Positions 30,365-41,538 of a stretch of 64,000 nt of DNA are shown piece after piece. The first letter of the stretch is position 1, and every line of letters begins with the position of its first letter. The translations under genes were made by a program, and so were the position numbers. The notes under the pieces are model-generated. The model saw only the letters and a program-made list of their open reading frames with translations, had not been told where the DNA came from and made no database searches. Origin of the DNA: an uncultured Alphaproteobacteria bacterium (GTDB lineage: Bacteria; Pseudomonadota; Alphaproteobacteria; Rhizobiales; Aestuariivirgaceae); NCBI GenBank assembly GCA_937870685.1, contig CALMZX010000104.1, positions 1-64,000 on the forward strand. Direction: 5' to 3'.

Positions 30365-32518
30365 TCAGTCGCCGGTCTTCTCGTCGCCGCCTTCAGCGTC
30401 GCCCTGCTTGCGGCTCAGGTCTTCGCCGGTGGCCTGGTCGACCACCTTCATGGACAGGCGGATCTTGCCGCGGTTGTCCATGCCGAGGAACTTGACCTTG
30501 ACCATCTGGCCTTCCGAAACAACGTCGCCAACCTTGTTGACGCGCTGCGGAGCAAGCTCCGAGACGTGCACGAGGCCGTCGCGGGCCCCGAAGAAGTTCA
30601 CGAAGGCGCCGAATTCCATGATCTTCACGACCTTGCCTTCGTAGATCTCGCCCACTTCCGGTTCGGAGACGATGGACTTGATCCACTTCAGCGCCGCCGT
30701 GATCGCCGCACCCGACGAGGACGCCACCTTCACCGTGCCGTCGTCCTGGATGTCGATCTTGGCGCCGGTCTTTTCCACGATCTCGCGGATGACCTTGCCG
30801 CCGGTGCCGATCACTTCGCGGATCTTGTCGGTGGGGATCTTGATCTGCTCGATGCGCGGCGCATGTTCGCCAAGGCCGGCACGGGCCGAGGCCAGTGCTT
30901 CCGACATCTTGCCGAGGATGTGCAGGCGGCCTTCCTTGGCCTGGAACAGCGCCACCTTCATGATCTCTTCGGTGATGCCGGTGATCTTGATGTCCATCTG
31001 CAGCGAGGTCACGCCTTCCGACGTGCCCGCCACCTTGAAGTCCATGTCGCCGAGGTGGTCTTCGTCACCCAGGATGTCCGAGAGGACGGCGAAGCGGTCG
31101 CCTTCCTTGATCAGGCCCATGGCGATGCCGGCGCAGGGCGCCTTCATCGGCACGCCCGCATCCATGAGGGCGAGCGAGGAGCCGCACACCGTGGCCATGG
31201 AGGACGAACCGTTCGATTCGGTGATCTCGGAGACCACACGGATCGTGTAGGGGAAGTCTTCCGGCTTCGGCAGCAGCGGATTGATGGCGCGCCAGGCAAG
31301 TTTGCCATGGCCGATTTCACGGCGGCCCGTGGCCCCCATGCGGCCTACTTCACCCACCGAGAAGGGAGGGAAGTTGTAGTGCAGCATGAACTTGCCCTTG
31401 GTCAGGCCGTCGAGCGTGTCGATGTACTGTTCGTCTTCGCCGGTGCCGAGCGTGGTCACCACCAGCGCCTGCGTTTCACCACGGGTGAACAGGGCCGAGC
31501 CGTGGGTGCGCGGCAGGACCGAGGTTTCGGCGATGATGGCGCGCACCGTCTTGGTGTCGCGGCCATCGATGCGCTTGCCCGTGTCGAGGATGTTGTTGCG
31601 CACGATGTCGGCTTCAAGCTGCTTGAAGTTTTCACCGATCGCCTGCTCCGAGGGGGCGTTCGGGTCTTCCTTGTTGACCAGCGCTGCCTTCACCTTGTCC
31701 TTGGCGGCGGCAACGGCGTCCTGGCGCTCTTCCTTCTTGGCAATGGCATAGGCCTTGCGCAGGTCGGCTTCGGCCTGCTTCTTGACGGCGGCGTAGACGG
31801 CCGAGTGGTCCTTCGGCTGGAAGTCGCGCGGCTCGCGCGACGAGCGTTCGGCAAGGCGGATGATCGCCTCGATGATCGGCTGGAAGCCGCGGTGGCCGAA
31901 CATCACGGCTTCAAGCATGATGTCTTCGGAAAGTTCCTTGGCTTCCGATTCCACCATCAGCACCGCGTCCTGCGTGCCCGCGACCACGAGGTCGAGGGAG
32001 GAGAGCTTCTGCTGTTCGATCGTCGGGTTGAGCACGAACTGGCCATCGATGTAGCCGACGCGCGCCGCACCGACCGGGCCCATGAAGGGAATGCCGGAGA
32101 GCGTGAGGGCAGCCGACGAGGCGACAAGTGCCGCAATGTCGGTGTCGTTCTCAAGGTCGTAGGAGAGCACAGTAGCGATCACCTGGGTTTCCAGGCGGAA
32201 GCCATCCGGGAAGAGCGGGCGGATCGGGCGGTCGATGAGACGCGAGATCAGCGTTTCGCGTTCCGTCGGGCGGCCTTCACGCTTGAAGTAGCCGCCGGGA
32301 ATCTTGCCCGCGGCATAGGTCTTTTCCTGGTAGTTGACGGTGAGCGGGAAGAAATCAATTCCCGGCTTTTCGTTGCGCGCCGCAACGGCGGTGGCAAGAA
32401 CGGTGGTTTCACCGATGGTGACGAGCACGGCCCCGTCGGCCTGACGGGCAACGCGGCCCGTTTCCATGCGGAGCGGCTTGCCACCCCATTCGAGTTCTTC
32501 AACGTCGATGTTGAACAT
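30365..32518 (-). CDS. pnp: Polyribonucleotide nucleotidyltransferase
   Basis: [33 protein letters not shown]...; RNase PH domains, KH and S1 domains. Confidence 0.97.
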   Translation of the reverse strand: MFNIDVEELEWGGKPLRMETGRVARQADGAVLVTIGETTVLATAVAARNEKPGIDFFPLTVNYQEKTYAAGKIPGGYFKREGRPTERETLISRLIDRPIRPLFPDGFRLETQVIATVLSYDLENDTDIAALVASSAALTLSGIPFMGPVGAARVGYIDGQFVLNPTIEQQKLSSLDLVVAGTQDAVLMVESEAKELSEDIMLEAVMFGHRGFQPIIEAIIRLAERSSREPRDFQPKDHSAVYAAVKKQAEADLRKAYAIAKKEERQDAVAAAKDKVKAALVNKEDPNAPSEQAIGENFKQLEADIVRNNILDTGKRIDGRDTKTVRAIIAETSVLPRTHGSALFTRGETQALVVTTLGTGEDEQYIDTLDGLTKGKFMLHYNFPPFSVGEVGRMGATGRREIGHGKLAWRAINPLLPKPEDFPYTIRVVSEITESNGSSSMATVCGSSLALMDAGVPMKAPCAGIAMGLIKEGDRFAVLSDILGDEDHLGDMDFKVAGTSEGVTSLQMDIKITGITEEIMKVALFQAKEGRLHILGKMSEALASARAGLGEHAPRIEQIKIPTDKIREVIGTGGKVIREIVEKTGAKIDIQDDGTVKVASSSGAAITAALKWIKSIVSEPEVGEIYEGKVVKIMEFGAFVNFFGARDGLVHVSELAPQRVNKVGDVVSEGQMVKVKFLGMDNRGKIRLSMKVVDQATGEDLSRKQGDAEGGDEKTGD

Positions 32519-32670
32519 CGTCAGTCCTTTTCCATTGTCCTTCGCCGCCACTTTCGCACCGATCACTTGGACGGCATCCCCTTTGGACGTGCGTGAACCG
32601 GCCCTATTGCCGGTTTGCTTGTCGGGGACGCGGGCGGCTGTTCGGTGTCCGCCCGCTCATGCTTGGCATT

Positions 32671-32799
32671 CTTCTCCCTCCCCCTTGTGGGGAGGGCCGG
32701 GGTGGGGGTCGCGCTGATGTAACAGATCTGGCGACGGCAGGATGATCCGGCAGTGCCAGACCCCCACCCTTGCTCCCTCCCCACATGGAGGAGGGAAAG
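32671..32799. repeat. MITE-like repeat D, copy 1
   Basis: CTTCTCCCTCCCCCTTGTGGGGAGGGCCGGGGTGGGGGTC ... GACCCCCACCCTTGCTCCCTCCCCACATGGAGGAGGG; homologous to 57822-57946 in inverse orientation. Confidence 0.75.
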
Positions 32800-32804
32800 T
32801 CGTG

Positions 32805-33074
32805 TTACCTGCGGATTTCGAGCTTCTTGATGAGCGCCTGATAGCGCGCTTCATCCTTGCGCTTGAGATAGTCCAGAAGGCTGCGGCGGTTGCTCACCAT
32901 GCGCAGCAGGCCGCGGCGCGAATGGTTGTCCTTCTTGTGGGTCTTGAAGTGCTCAGTGAGGTAGTTGATGCGTTCCGTCAGGATCGCAACCTGCACCTCG
33001 GGCGAGCCCGTGTCGTTTGCCGTGGTGGCATTGTTCTTGATCAGAGCAGTCTTCTGCTCGGCAGTCATCGTCAT
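32805..33074 (-). CDS. rpsO: 30S ribosomal protein S15
   Basis: 89 aa; [51 protein letters not shown]. Confidence 0.98.
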   Translation of the reverse strand: MTMTAEQKTALIKNNATTANDTGSPEVQVAILTERINYLTEHFKTHKKDNHSRRGLLRMVSNRRSLLDYLKRKDEARYQALIKKLEIRR

Positions 33075-33093
33075 CGTGCATCTCCACTGGAGT

Positions 33094-34056
33094 CTAGAGG
33101 TTGAACAAACGTCTGGGCTTCAGCACACCGTTTTCGATGGAACCGAGCCCCAGGGGCCTGCCATCATGGCGCACCAAAACCACCTCCGCCGCCAAGGGAG
33201 CATTCCCTTGCAACATAACCGTCTGGCCATGTCTGAGGCGCTGCGCATCCGGGTCCATCAGATCCAGCGCCGGGATGCCGTCCAGCACGCTCTCGATGGG
33301 GCGAAGGATGCCGCTGAGGCTGTTTTCGCTGGCGGGGCTATGGACCATTTCCGTGAGCTTTTCCAGCGAAATCATGTCCGCCGCACGGAACGGGCCAACC
33401 GCCAGCCGCCTGAGCATCACCACATGGCCAAGCCAGCCCAGCGCCCGCCCCAAGTCACGGGCAATGGAGCGCACATAGGTGCCCTTGCCGCACACCACCT
33501 CGAAGGTCGTCTGCGATGGCGTGGGCCAGTCGATCACCGTGAGATTGTCGATCTGCACCGTGCGGGCATCAAGCGCCACCTCTTCGCCCGCCCGCGCCAG
33601 GTCATAGGCCCGTTCCCCGTCGACCTTGATGGCGGAATAGGCGGGCGGTCTCTGCTGCACCGCACCATGAAATGACAGTAAGGCCGCCGACACATTTTGC
33701 CGCATTGCAGCAAAACTCATGCTGCGCGGTAAAACATTGTTTTCATTGCTGCTAACGAAGTAGTTCGATGTCGCAACTATTTTTCCTTCGAGATCATCTG
33801 TACTGGTTTCGCTGCCCCATTGCACGGTGAACTGATAGGTTTTCATGCCGTCCATCGCCCATTGGATCGTCTTGGTGGCCTCGCCCAAGGCGATCGGCAA
33901 CAAACCGGAGGCCAGCGGGTCCAATGTCCCCCCATGCCCAGCCTTTTCGGCATTCACCAGCCAGCGGACTTTGCCCAAGGCCTGAGTTGAGGTCAAACCC
34001 AACGGCTTGTCCAGCACGATCCAGCCATGCAGTTGATTGCGTTGGCGTTTCGCCAC
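33094..34056 (-). CDS. truB: tRNA pseudouridine(55) synthase TruB
   Basis: 320 aa; [47 protein letters not shown]; with an unusual internal segment. Confidence 0.96.
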   Translation of the reverse strand: MAKRQRNQLHGWIVLDKPLGLTSTQALGKVRWLVNAEKAGHGGTLDPLASGLLPIALGEATKTIQWAMDGMKTYQFTVQWGSETSTDDLEGKIVATSNYFVSSNENNVLPRSMSFAAMRQNVSAALLSFHGAVQQRPPAYSAIKVDGERAYDLARAGEEVALDARTVQIDNLTVIDWPTPSQTTFEVVCGKGTYVRSIARDLGRALGWLGHVVMLRRLAVGPFRAADMISLEKLTEMVHSPASENSLSGILRPIESVLDGIPALDLMDPDAQRLRHGQTVMLQGNAPLAAEVVLVRHDGRPLGLGSIENGVLKPRRLFNL

Positions 34057-34473
34057 TCAATCGTCTTTCTTGAGATCCTGCGCCACATGCGGGGAATGCA
34101 GGATGTCATCAATCTTGGAAGCGTAATCCAGCGCAGTATCGATCCGAAACCGAAGTTGCGGCATAAATTTCATGTCCAGTTTCGGTGCCAGCAGCCCGCG
34201 CATGTAGTTCTGGTTCCGGGTGCAGGCGTGCAGAACCTTCTTTTCCTGACCCATCACGAGCGGGCGCACGAAGGCCGTGGCGATTTTCAGGTCTGGCGAC
34301 ATCTGCACCTCGACCACGCTGAACTTCAGCCGCTCCAACTCCGGGTCGCCAGTTTCGCCGCGCATGAAAATGTCCGCCAGCCCATGGCGGATCAGTTCTC
34401 CGGCGCGAAGCATGCGTTGCGAGGGGGCAGAGGAATGGCTCATGAAAAATCCGGTGTCATCGTTGGGAAGCAC
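34057..34473 (-). CDS. rbfA: 30S ribosome-binding factor A
   Basis: 138 aa; SQRMLRAGELIRHGLADIFMRG..., position in nusA-infB-rbfA-truB-rpsO-pnp order. Confidence 0.94.
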   Translation of the reverse strand: MLPNDDTGFFMSHSSAPSQRMLRAGELIRHGLADIFMRGETGDPELERLKFSVVEVQMSPDLKIATAFVRPLVMGQEKKVLHACTRNQNYMRGLLAPKLDMKFMPQLRFRIDTALDYASKIDDILHSPHVAQDLKKDD

Positions 34474-34495
34474 TTAGGGCCATTGGGCGGCCGGT

Positions 34496-35086
34496 TCAAC
34501 CCTGTGCGGCCGCAAGCCCGATGAGTTTGTCCGCCGCCACGCGGGCGAACAGCGTGTCCATGAGAAAGGCCTTGTCCTGAGGCGAGGCAAAGCCCCGTTC
34601 CGGAATGTGCAGCACAAAGAGCTTGAAGCGGATCAGGACCAGTCCCTGCTGTTCCGTGACCTCGTCCATGCCGTCATAGGTGATCGCATGGCTGATGCTC
34701 GGCGTGGCCCAGGCGATGCGGTCAGGAAAGCAGGTCACGACAACATCTTCGGTGTCGGCCTCCCGGGCCAGGCCCTCAAGGAAACGTTGCTGGCCCTTCC
34801 ACAGGCGGAAATTGATCCAGAGTGCCGCCACGATGCCCAGAAGAAAGGCCAACGAGGCGGTCATCACCGGCCGGCTCCATCCCTCAGGCCAATAGGGTGC
34901 CGCCAAGGCCCACCCCGCACCGATGGCAAGTCCCAGCGCCAGCAGGCCGCGCTTGCCCCACCGGGTTCCGATCTGGAGTGCGGGCGGCGTGAAGGCATTC
35001 GGCGCCCGCCGCACCTCGTCCGGGGTCGAATGGAAGCGCGCCACGACGCGGCCCTGGGCGGGAATGTCAATTCGATTGGACATCAA
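34496..35086 (-). CDS. YcxB-like membrane protein
   Basis: 196 aa, two TM helices then a domain (SHAITYDGMDEVTEQQGLVLIRFKLFVLHIPERGF) resembling the YcxB C-terminal family. Confidence 0.65.
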   Translation of the reverse strand: MMSNRIDIPAQGRVVARFHSTPDEVRRAPNAFTPPALQIGTRWGKRGLLALGLAIGAGWALAAPYWPEGWSRPVMTASLAFLLGIVAALWINFRLWKGQQRFLEGLAREADTEDVVVTCFPDRIAWATPSISHAITYDGMDEVTEQQGLVLIRFKLFVLHIPERGFASPQDKAFLMDTLFARVAADKLIGLAAAQG

Positions 35087-35152
35087 CCGTCAAATTCCAA
35101 AAACATTGCGACAAAACTCATCATCAAAAAATGGCAAACTGGGTCGCGACCA

Positions 35153-35560
35153 TCAATGCTCCGGCTTGGTCTTGCCGTGAAGCCATCTTGCTGACCAACC
35201 CAGCATGACAGAAATCAGGGTCAGCAAGACCACGCCCAGGATGCCACCCGCCACTGTCGCGCAGCCCTCTTGAATCGAAGCCCGATACAAAGAAGCGTTG
35301 TTGAAGAACAATTCATATGCCCCCGACGCGGCATACAGAAGCAACAGAGCGGCCAACCCCAGATATACCTGCCAGACGCGAAAATGCCAGCAAACCACCA
35401 ACCACGCTAACAAAACCAAGGGGATGAGTACCATCCAAGTTGACAAGGGAACATCTTCGCTCTTGTCACACACCTCAGCCAGAGCAGGTGACGTACTCAC
35501 CACCAAAACAAAAAGGGCAGCCGCACCGCGGCTGCCCTGGATCCTGTTCACAAAGCGCAT
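35153..35560 (-). CDS. Orphan membrane protein with signal peptide
   Basis: MRFVNRIQGSRGAAALFVLVVSTSPALA-EVCDKSEDVPLSTWMVLIPLVLLAWLVV..., three predicted TM segments; starts 5 nt after the infB stop. Confidence 0.6.
   Translation of the reverse strand: MRFVNRIQGSRGAAALFVLVVSTSPALAEVCDKSEDVPLSTWMVLIPLVLLAWLVVCWHFRVWQVYLGLAALLLLYAASGAYELFFNNASLYRASIQEGCATVAGGILGVVLLTLISVMLGWSARWLHGKTKPEH
35505..35537 (-). terminator. Rho-independent terminator just after infB
   Basis: Minus strand GGGCAGCCGC-GGT-GCGGCTGCCC then TTTTTGTTTT; lies inside the orphan ORF. Confidence 0.85.
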
Positions 35561-35565
35561 CCGCC

Positions 35566-38175
35566 TCACCCCAGCGTGCGCGCCACCTTCTCCACGCGGA
35601 AGCATTCGATGACGTCGTCCTTGCGCATGTCCTGGTAGTTCTCGAAGGCCATGCCGCATTCCTGGCCGCCCACCACTTCCTTGACTTCGTCCTTGAAGCG
35701 CTTGAGCGTGGAGAGCGTGCCTTCGTGGATGACCACGTTGTCGCGGATGAGACGCACCTTGGCGCCGCGTTCCACCTTGCCCTCGGTGACCATGCAGCCC
35801 GCCACCTTGCCCACCTTGGTGATGTTGAACACCTCGAGGATGCGGGCATTGCCGATGAAGGTTTCGCGCAGTTCCGGCGCCAGCTTGCCGCTCATCGCCG
35901 CCTTGATGTCATCCACCAGGTCATAGATGATGTTGTAGTAGCGGATTTCGATGCCCTGCTGCTGTGCCGCGTCCCGCGCCTGCCCGTTGGCACGCACGTT
36001 GAAGCCCAGCACCACGGCGCCAGAGGCCGCGGCAAGCGAAATGTCGCTCTCGGAAATGCCGCCCACCGCGTAGTGCACCACGCGGCTGCGGATTTCCTCG
36101 TTGCCGATCTTTTCCAGAGCCTGCACGATCGCTTCCGCCGAGCCCTGCACGTCAGCCTTGACCAGGATCGGGAATTCCTTGCGGCCCGACTGGTTGATCT
36201 GGCTCATCATGGTTTCGAGCGAAGCACGCGCCGCACCCGCACCACGCTTGTCGCGGCGTTCGCGTTCACGGTAGTCGGTGATCTCGCGGGCACGCGCTTC
36301 ATTGGGCACCACGTCAAAGCGGTCGCCCGCTTCCGGCGCCGAGTTGAGACCCAGCACTTCCACCGGCACGGAAGGTCCGGCCGTCTTCAGGTGTTCGCCC
36401 TTTTCGTTGACCAGTGCGCGCACGCGGCCCCAGGCCGAGCCGGCGACGAAAATGTCACCATGCTTCAGCGTACCGCGCTGCACCAGCACCGTCGCCACGG
36501 GTCCGCGGCCCTTGTCGAGCTGCGCTTCGATGACAAGGCCGGAAGCCTCACGGTCCGGATTGGCCTTGAGGTCCAGCACTTCGGCCTGCAGCAGGATGGT
36601 CTCCAGCAGCTTGTCGAGGTTCAGGCCCTTGAGCGCCGAAACTTCCACATCAAGGATGTCGCCGCCCATGCTTTCCACCACGAGGTCGTGCTGGAGCAGG
36701 TCGGTGCGCACCCGCGTCGGGTTGACGTTGGGCTTGTCGATCTTGTTGATGGCAACGATGATCGGAACGCCCGCCGCCTTGGCGTGATTGATGGATTCGA
36801 CCGTCTGCGGCATCACGCCGTCATCGGCGGCAACCACAAGGATGGCGATGTCGGTGGCCTTGGCGCCACGCGCGCGCATGGAGGTGAAGGCCTCGTGGCC
36901 GGGCGTGTCGATGAAGGTGATCACACCCCTGGGCGTGTTCACCTGATAGGCGCCGATGTGCTGGGTGATGCCGCCTGCTTCACCCGAAACCACGTTGGTC
37001 TTGCGGATGGCGTCAAGCAGCGAGGTCTTGCCGTGATCGACGTGGCCCATGATGGTGACCACGGGCGGACGCGGCTTGAGGGCATCGGGTGCGTCGTTGT
37101 CGGCATCGAGGCCTTCGACGACGTCGGAGGCCGACACGCGCTTCACCTTGTGGCCCATTTCCTCGGCGATGATCTGCGCCGTATCGGCGTCGATCACGTC
37201 GTTGATGGTGTGCATCTGGCCCTGCTTCATCAGCAGCTTGATGATGTCCACCGCGCGTTCGGCCATGCGGTTCGACAGTTCCTGGATGGTGATCGCTTCC
37301 GGAATGATGATCTCGCGCGACATCTTTTCCGTCGGCATCTGGAAGCCGTGCGACTTGTTCTTCAGGCGCTCGGTGCGGCGGCGGAAAGCGGCCACCGAAC
37401 GGCCGCGCGCCGTCTCGTCCTCGTCCATGGCGTTGGACACCGTCAGGCGGCCACGCATTTCCTTCTTGGCAATGTCGGCCTTGGTGCGCGTCGGCGCAGC
37501 GGCAGGCTTGGAGACAACCTTTGCCGCGGGGCTTGCCGGGCGGAAGGAGGTGGACGGACGCGGACCGCCCGACGACGGGCGGCGGCGGCTGCCGTCATCC
37601 TGTTCTTCCTCATCACGTGCCGGTGCCTTGGGGGAGAGCTTCTTGGCGGCTTCCTCGGCCTTGCGGCGGCCCTGCTCCTCCGCCTGGTGGCGGGCATCGT
37701 CCTCGGCCTTGCGCTTGGCGGCGGCTTCGCGCTCGACGCGGTCGCGTTCGTCCTGCACCTTGCGGCGCACAAGTTCTTCTTCCTGGCGCTTGCGCTCGTC
37801 AGCCTCGCGCAGGCGGGCATCGGCCAGCGCGCGTTCGCGCGCCTCGCGCTCGTCATTCGTCAGTGTGCGGAGCACAACGCCGGAACGGTTCGGCGGCGGC
37901 GGCGAGGGCCGCTGCGTGGTCGAAGGCGGAGCCACCTGTGTCTGCTGGCTGGCAACACGCGGCTGGGCCTGGAAGGCCTGTTTTGCCTCCGGCGCGGCGG
38001 CAGGCTTGTCATCACCGAAACGCTTGCGCTTGGTCTCCACCACAACCGTCTTGGTGCGGCCGTGGGAGAAGCTCTGCTTGACGCGTGACTGTTCCACCGC
38101 AGGGCGCTTCAGCGTCAGCGTGCCACCGGGCCTGGAACCACCGGTCTTGTCCTTGTTGTCCGTCGTATCGTTCAT
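35566..38175 (-). CDS. infB: Translation initiation factor IF-2
   Basis: 869 aa; [42 protein letters not shown]. Confidence 0.98.
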   Translation of the reverse strand: MNDTTDNKDKTGGSRPGGTLTLKRPAVEQSRVKQSFSHGRTKTVVVETKRKRFGDDKPAAAPEAKQAFQAQPRVASQQTQVAPPSTTQRPSPPPPNRSGVVLRTLTNDEREARERALADARLREADERKRQEEELVRRKVQDERDRVEREAAAKRKAEDDARHQAEEQGRRKAEEAAKKLSPKAPARDEEEQDDGSRRRPSSGGPRPSTSFRPASPAAKVVSKPAAAPTRTKADIAKKEMRGRLTVSNAMDEDETARGRSVAAFRRRTERLKNKSHGFQMPTEKMSREIIIPEAITIQELSNRMAERAVDIIKLLMKQGQMHTINDVIDADTAQIIAEEMGHKVKRVSASDVVEGLDADNDAPDALKPRPPVVTIMGHVDHGKTSLLDAIRKTNVVSGEAGGITQHIGAYQVNTPRGVITFIDTPGHEAFTSMRARGAKATDIAILVVAADDGVMPQTVESINHAKAAGVPIIVAINKIDKPNVNPTRVRTDLLQHDLVVESMGGDILDVEVSALKGLNLDKLLETILLQAEVLDLKANPDREASGLVIEAQLDKGRGPVATVLVQRGTLKHGDIFVAGSAWGRVRALVNEKGEHLKTAGPSVPVEVLGLNSAPEAGDRFDVVPNEARAREITDYRERERRDKRGAGAARASLETMMSQINQSGRKEFPILVKADVQGSAEAIVQALEKIGNEEIRSRVVHYAVGGISESDISLAAASGAVVLGFNVRANGQARDAAQQQGIEIRYYNIIYDLVDDIKAAMSGKLAPELRETFIGNARILEVFNITKVGKVAGCMVTEGKVERGAKVRLIRDNVVIHEGTLSTLKRFKDEVKEVVGGQECGMAFENYQDMRKDDVIECFRVEKVARTLG

Positions 38176-38765
38176 GTCTCGTCTTCTGACCCAACTGCCC
38201 TAAAAGCGTAACCCTCGTAACGCGACAATCGCGTCACATGAAACAACAGCCGCTCTGCCAACCCGCCGTCAGCCACGGCAGCGTGTACCACATTTGTGCG
38301 GCCAAAAGCCAAATCCAAATCATCCGGCGTCATGAAACCGCAGATCAGCGTCCGCGGGCCTGCCAGCCGGTCCAGTTTGCCGCCGTCACCTGCCGAGCCA
38401 GCCGCATGGAACAGCAGCCGCACCGGCCCCCGCCGCAGGGCCTCTTCCACCTTGGTGAAGCCGGACAATGCCTCCCCGGCCTTCCGGGCCAGCGAGAGAT
38501 GCGATGTCACCTGCCCCCGGAGCAGCTTTCCCACCCCGTCAGCAAGTTCGGGGCCTGCCTTGCTTGGGGCCTTGAAGCCCCGTGCAAACAACCCCTTGGC
38601 GGCGGCCTCCGCCACCGTGTCCCTGGCGAGGGAAACCCAGACCCCCCGGCCCGGCAGCTTGCGCGCCAGATCCGGCACCACCTCGCCTTCGGGCGAGCGG
38701 ACAAAGCGCAGGAGATCTGCCTCATCCATGACCTTGCGGGTCACGATGCACATGCGCTCCGGCAT
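38172..38765 (-). CDS. YlxR (DUF448) family RNA-binding protein
   Basis: [44 protein letters not shown]; overlaps infB by 4 nt. Confidence 0.92.
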   Translation of the reverse strand: MPERMCIVTRKVMDEADLLRFVRSPEGEVVPDLARKLPGRGVWVSLARDTVAEAAAKGLFARGFKAPSKAGPELADGVGKLLRGQVTSHLSLARKAGEALSGFTKVEEALRRGPVRLLFHAAGSAGDGGKLDRLAGPRTLICGFMTPDDLDLAFGRTNVVHAAVADGGLAERLLFHVTRLSRYEGYAFRAVGSEDET

Positions 38766-38794
38766 GTCGTCCTCGTCCGTGGCTGCGGCTGTGC

Positions 38795-40396
38795 TCAGGC
38801 GTCCTGCTCCGCTTCGGCTTCGGCATCAGCCTCAACAGCCGGCGCCTCGATCCAGCCCAGGGCCACACGGGCCTGGAGGATCAGGGCTTCGGCTTCCGCC
38901 GCCGTCACGCCATGTTCAGACAGATATCCCTTGTGCTTCACCGTCTCGCCGTTCTTGCGTTCGTTCCAGCCGGTGAGTTCGTCCGTGGCAAGGTCGGCAA
39001 AGTCCTCGAGTGACTTCACGCCCGCCTCGCCCAGCCCCACCACCATGCGCGGGCTCAGGCCCTCGAAGGTGGCAAGATCATCGGCAACGCCAAGCGCCTT
39101 GCGCTTTTCTTCCATCTCGGCGGCTTCCCGCTCCAGGAAGGCCTTGGCACGGTTCTGCAGTTCTTCCGCCGTCTGCTCGTCGAGGCCTTCGATCGAGGCA
39201 ATCTCGTGCGGTTCGACATGGGCCAGTTCGTCCACCTCGGCAAAGCCTTCCGAGGCGAGCAGCTGGGCCAGCGTCTCGTCCACGTCGAGGGCGTCGACGA
39301 AGAGCTTGGTGCGGGCGGCGAATTCCTTCTGGCGGCGCTCCGATTCCTCGGCTTCCGTCATGATGTCGATGTCCCAGCCGGTGAGCTGCGAGGCGAGGCG
39401 CACGTTCTGGCCGCGCCGGCCGATGGCCAGTGACAGCTGCTCGTCCGGCACCACCACCTCGATGCGCTCGGTTTCCTCGTCGAGAACCACCTTGGAGACT
39501 TCCGCCGGAGCCAGCGCGTTGACCACAAAGGTCGCCACATCCGGCGACCACTGGATGATGTCGATCTTTTCACCCTGCAACTCGTTCACCACGGCTTGCA
39601 CGCGGCTGCCGCGCATACCGACGCAGGCGCCCACCGGATCGATCGAGCCGTCCTTGGAGCGCACGCCGATCTTGGCGCGGCTGCCCGGATCGCGGGCCAC
39701 CGACACCACATCAACAACGCCGTCATAGATTTCCGGCACTTCTTGGCCAAAGAGCTTGGCCATGAACTGCGGGTGCGTGCGCGACAGGAAAATCTGCGGC
39801 CCCCGCTGCTCGCGGCGCACGTCATAGATATAGGCGCGGATGCGGTCACCCGGGCGGAAGGTTTCGCGCGGCAGGGTTTCGTCCCGGCGCACGATGCCTT
39901 CGCCGCGTCCGAGATCGACGATCACGTTGCCATACTCGGCGCGCTTGACGACGCCGTTGATGATGTCGCCGATGCGGTCCTTGAATTCTTCGTAGACGCG
40001 GTCACGTTCGGCATCGCGCACCTTCTGCACGATCACTTGCTTGGCCGACTGCGCGGCGATGCGGCCGAACTCGATGGGCGGCAGGGCCTCGGCGATGAAA
40101 TCGCCCACCTGTGCGGCGGGGTTGCGCTTCTGGGCGTCAACGATGGAAATCTGCGTGGCGTCGTTCTCCACCACCTCGGCCACCTGCAAAAGGCGGTTGA
40201 GGCGGGTTTCGCCGGTGCGCGGATCGATCTCGGCGCGGATGTCATTTTCCATGCCGTAGCGCTGCTTGGCGGCGCGCGTCATGGCGTCTTCCATCGCTTC
40301 GAGCACGATGCTCTTGTCGATGGACTTTTCCCGCGCCACGGCATCCGCGATCTGCAGAAGCTCAAGCCTGTTGGCGCTGACAGCAGTGTTAGCCAT
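38795..40396 (-). CDS. nusA: Transcription termination/antitermination protein NusA
   Basis: [39 protein letters not shown]...; S1 and KH domains; C-terminal repeats. Confidence 0.97.
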   Translation of the reverse strand: MANTAVSANRLELLQIADAVAREKSIDKSIVLEAMEDAMTRAAKQRYGMENDIRAEIDPRTGETRLNRLLQVAEVVENDATQISIVDAQKRNPAAQVGDFIAEALPPIEFGRIAAQSAKQVIVQKVRDAERDRVYEEFKDRIGDIINGVVKRAEYGNVIVDLGRGEGIVRRDETLPRETFRPGDRIRAYIYDVRREQRGPQIFLSRTHPQFMAKLFGQEVPEIYDGVVDVVSVARDPGSRAKIGVRSKDGSIDPVGACVGMRGSRVQAVVNELQGEKIDIIQWSPDVATFVVNALAPAEVSKVVLDEETERIEVVVPDEQLSLAIGRRGQNVRLASQLTGWDIDIMTEAEESERRQKEFAARTKLFVDALDVDETLAQLLASEGFAEVDELAHVEPHEIASIEGLDEQTAEELQNRAKAFLEREAAEMEEKRKALGVADDLATFEGLSPRMVVGLGEAGVKSLEDFADLATDELTGWNERKNGETVKHKGYLSEHGVTAAEAEALILQARVALGWIEAPAVEADAEAEAEQDA

Positions 40397-41033
40397 TGTC
40401 ATTTCCTTCTTTGGTGTCTTCGTCCCCGTCGTCATCTTCGGGGGGATTGATCTCGCCGTCGAAGTCGGAGGCATCCGAGACGGCATTGGGGTTGTTCTTG
40501 AGCCGCGCCTTGGCGGCCTCGATCAGTTCGTCAGTGAGCGACAGCTTGGCCTCGCCGATGTCGGCAAAGGGCACGCCGATCAGCAGCGGCTCCTTGTTGC
40601 CACCTTCCGGGTTCTCGATGAAGAGGCGCACCTCGCCATCATGGTAGCCTTCCAGTTCGCCCTTGAAGCGCTTGCGGCCGGCCTGCGGCACCGCCATGTC
40701 CAGCTTCACCTCGTGGCCCGCCCAGTCTTCAAAGTCCTGGGCCCGCACCAGCGGACGGTCGATACCGGGCGACGACACCTCAAGCTGGTAGCGCCCGCTC
40801 ATGATGTCGGCCACATCCATGACCGGCGAGAAGGCGCGGCTGAACTGTTCGCAGTCATCAATGGTGAAGGTGCCGTCCGGCCGTTCCGCCATCACCTGCA
40901 CCGTGCCGCCGATCAGCTTCACCCGCACCAGCCGGAACCCCATGCCGTCAAGCACCGGCTCGGCCAGTGCGGCAATGCGCGCCGCTGGTCCCGTCTCGCG
41001 GGCCAGCCTCTGGGTTGGCAGTGTCTCGGTCAT
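40389..41033 (-). CDS. rimP: Ribosome maturation factor RimP
   Basis: 214 aa; [68 protein letters not shown]. Confidence 0.96.
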   Translation of the reverse strand: MTETLPTQRLARETGPAARIAALAEPVLDGMGFRLVRVKLIGGTVQVMAERPDGTFTIDDCEQFSRAFSPVMDVADIMSGRYQLEVSSPGIDRPLVRAQDFEDWAGHEVKLDMAVPQAGRKRFKGELEGYHDGEVRLFIENPEGGNKEPLLIGVPFADIGEAKLSLTDELIEAAKARLKNNPNAVSDASDFDGEINPPEDDDGDEDTKEGNDNG

Positions 41034-41053
41034 TCTGTCCTTGCTTCAGGCAA

Positions 41054-41082
41054 TAAAAAAAGCGGGCCCCTCGCGGGACCCA
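41054..41082 (-). terminator. Intrinsic terminator immediately upstream of rimP
   Basis: Minus-strand GGGUCCC-GCGA-GGGGCCC-GC-UUUUUUU. Confidence 0.8.
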
Positions 41083-41210
41083 CTCCCAATTCCGGTTTCC
41101 CGGTTCTGATGAGTGAATATCGTGGAGGTCACATAGGCTCTTTTGTCCGCCGGGGCAAGGGGGAATGCCCGAAACTGCCAGACCGTCAGCGACACTTTGC
41201 CATCATTTCT

Positions 41211-41247
41211 TTCGCAAGTGCGAGATTGAACCCTTCGCAGTTGCGAA
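41211..41247. promoter_or_regulatory. Tandem palindromes TTCGCA-N2-TGCGA(A/G)
   Basis: TTCGCAAGTGCGAG (41211-41224) and TTCGCAGTTGCGAA (41234-41247), centres 23 bp apart, upstream of the 41312 ORF. Confidence 0.55.
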
Positions 41248-41311
41248 ATATATAGACTTTCGTGTTAGGACAGCAACTTGAGCGTTGCTCCCGTCCGGAC
41301 GGAGAAGAAAG

Positions 41312-41497
41312 ATGTTGCACCAGAAATACCGCAAGATGGCCGAACCCAACCGGGGCCACACCTACAGCGTGCATGAGCACGGCAAATCAGGCAAGATTCA
41401 CCAGTGGCTTTTGTGCCGCGACAGTGACGTGTTTGACCGTCACCTCGTCGAGGAAAAAGACCTGGGCGATCCCAAGCAGTGGCTCTGGCTGGAATAG
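41312..41497 (+). CDS. Small hypothetical protein (61 aa)
   Basis: MLHQKYRKMAEPNRGHTYSVHEHGKSGKIHQWLLCRDSDVFDRHLVEEKDLGDPKQWLWLE; Shine-Dalgarno GGAGAAGAAAG 7 nt upstream. Confidence 0.6.
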   Translation: MLHQKYRKMAEPNRGHTYSVHEHGKSGKIHQWLLCRDSDVFDRHLVEEKDLGDPKQWLWLE

Positions 41498-41538
41498 GTT
41501 TCCGTCAACAGATGGCGGGGCAGCGCGCTGCCCTGCCC

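Noticed and set aside
30341-32596. 751-aa plus-strand ORF antisense to pnp
   Set aside because: Shadow ORF; pnp on the other strand is unambiguous
35440-38088. 882-aa plus-strand ORF antisense to infB
   Set aside because: High-GC shadow ORF; translation is low-complexity His/Arg/Leu-rich without recognisable domains while the minus strand is clear IF-2
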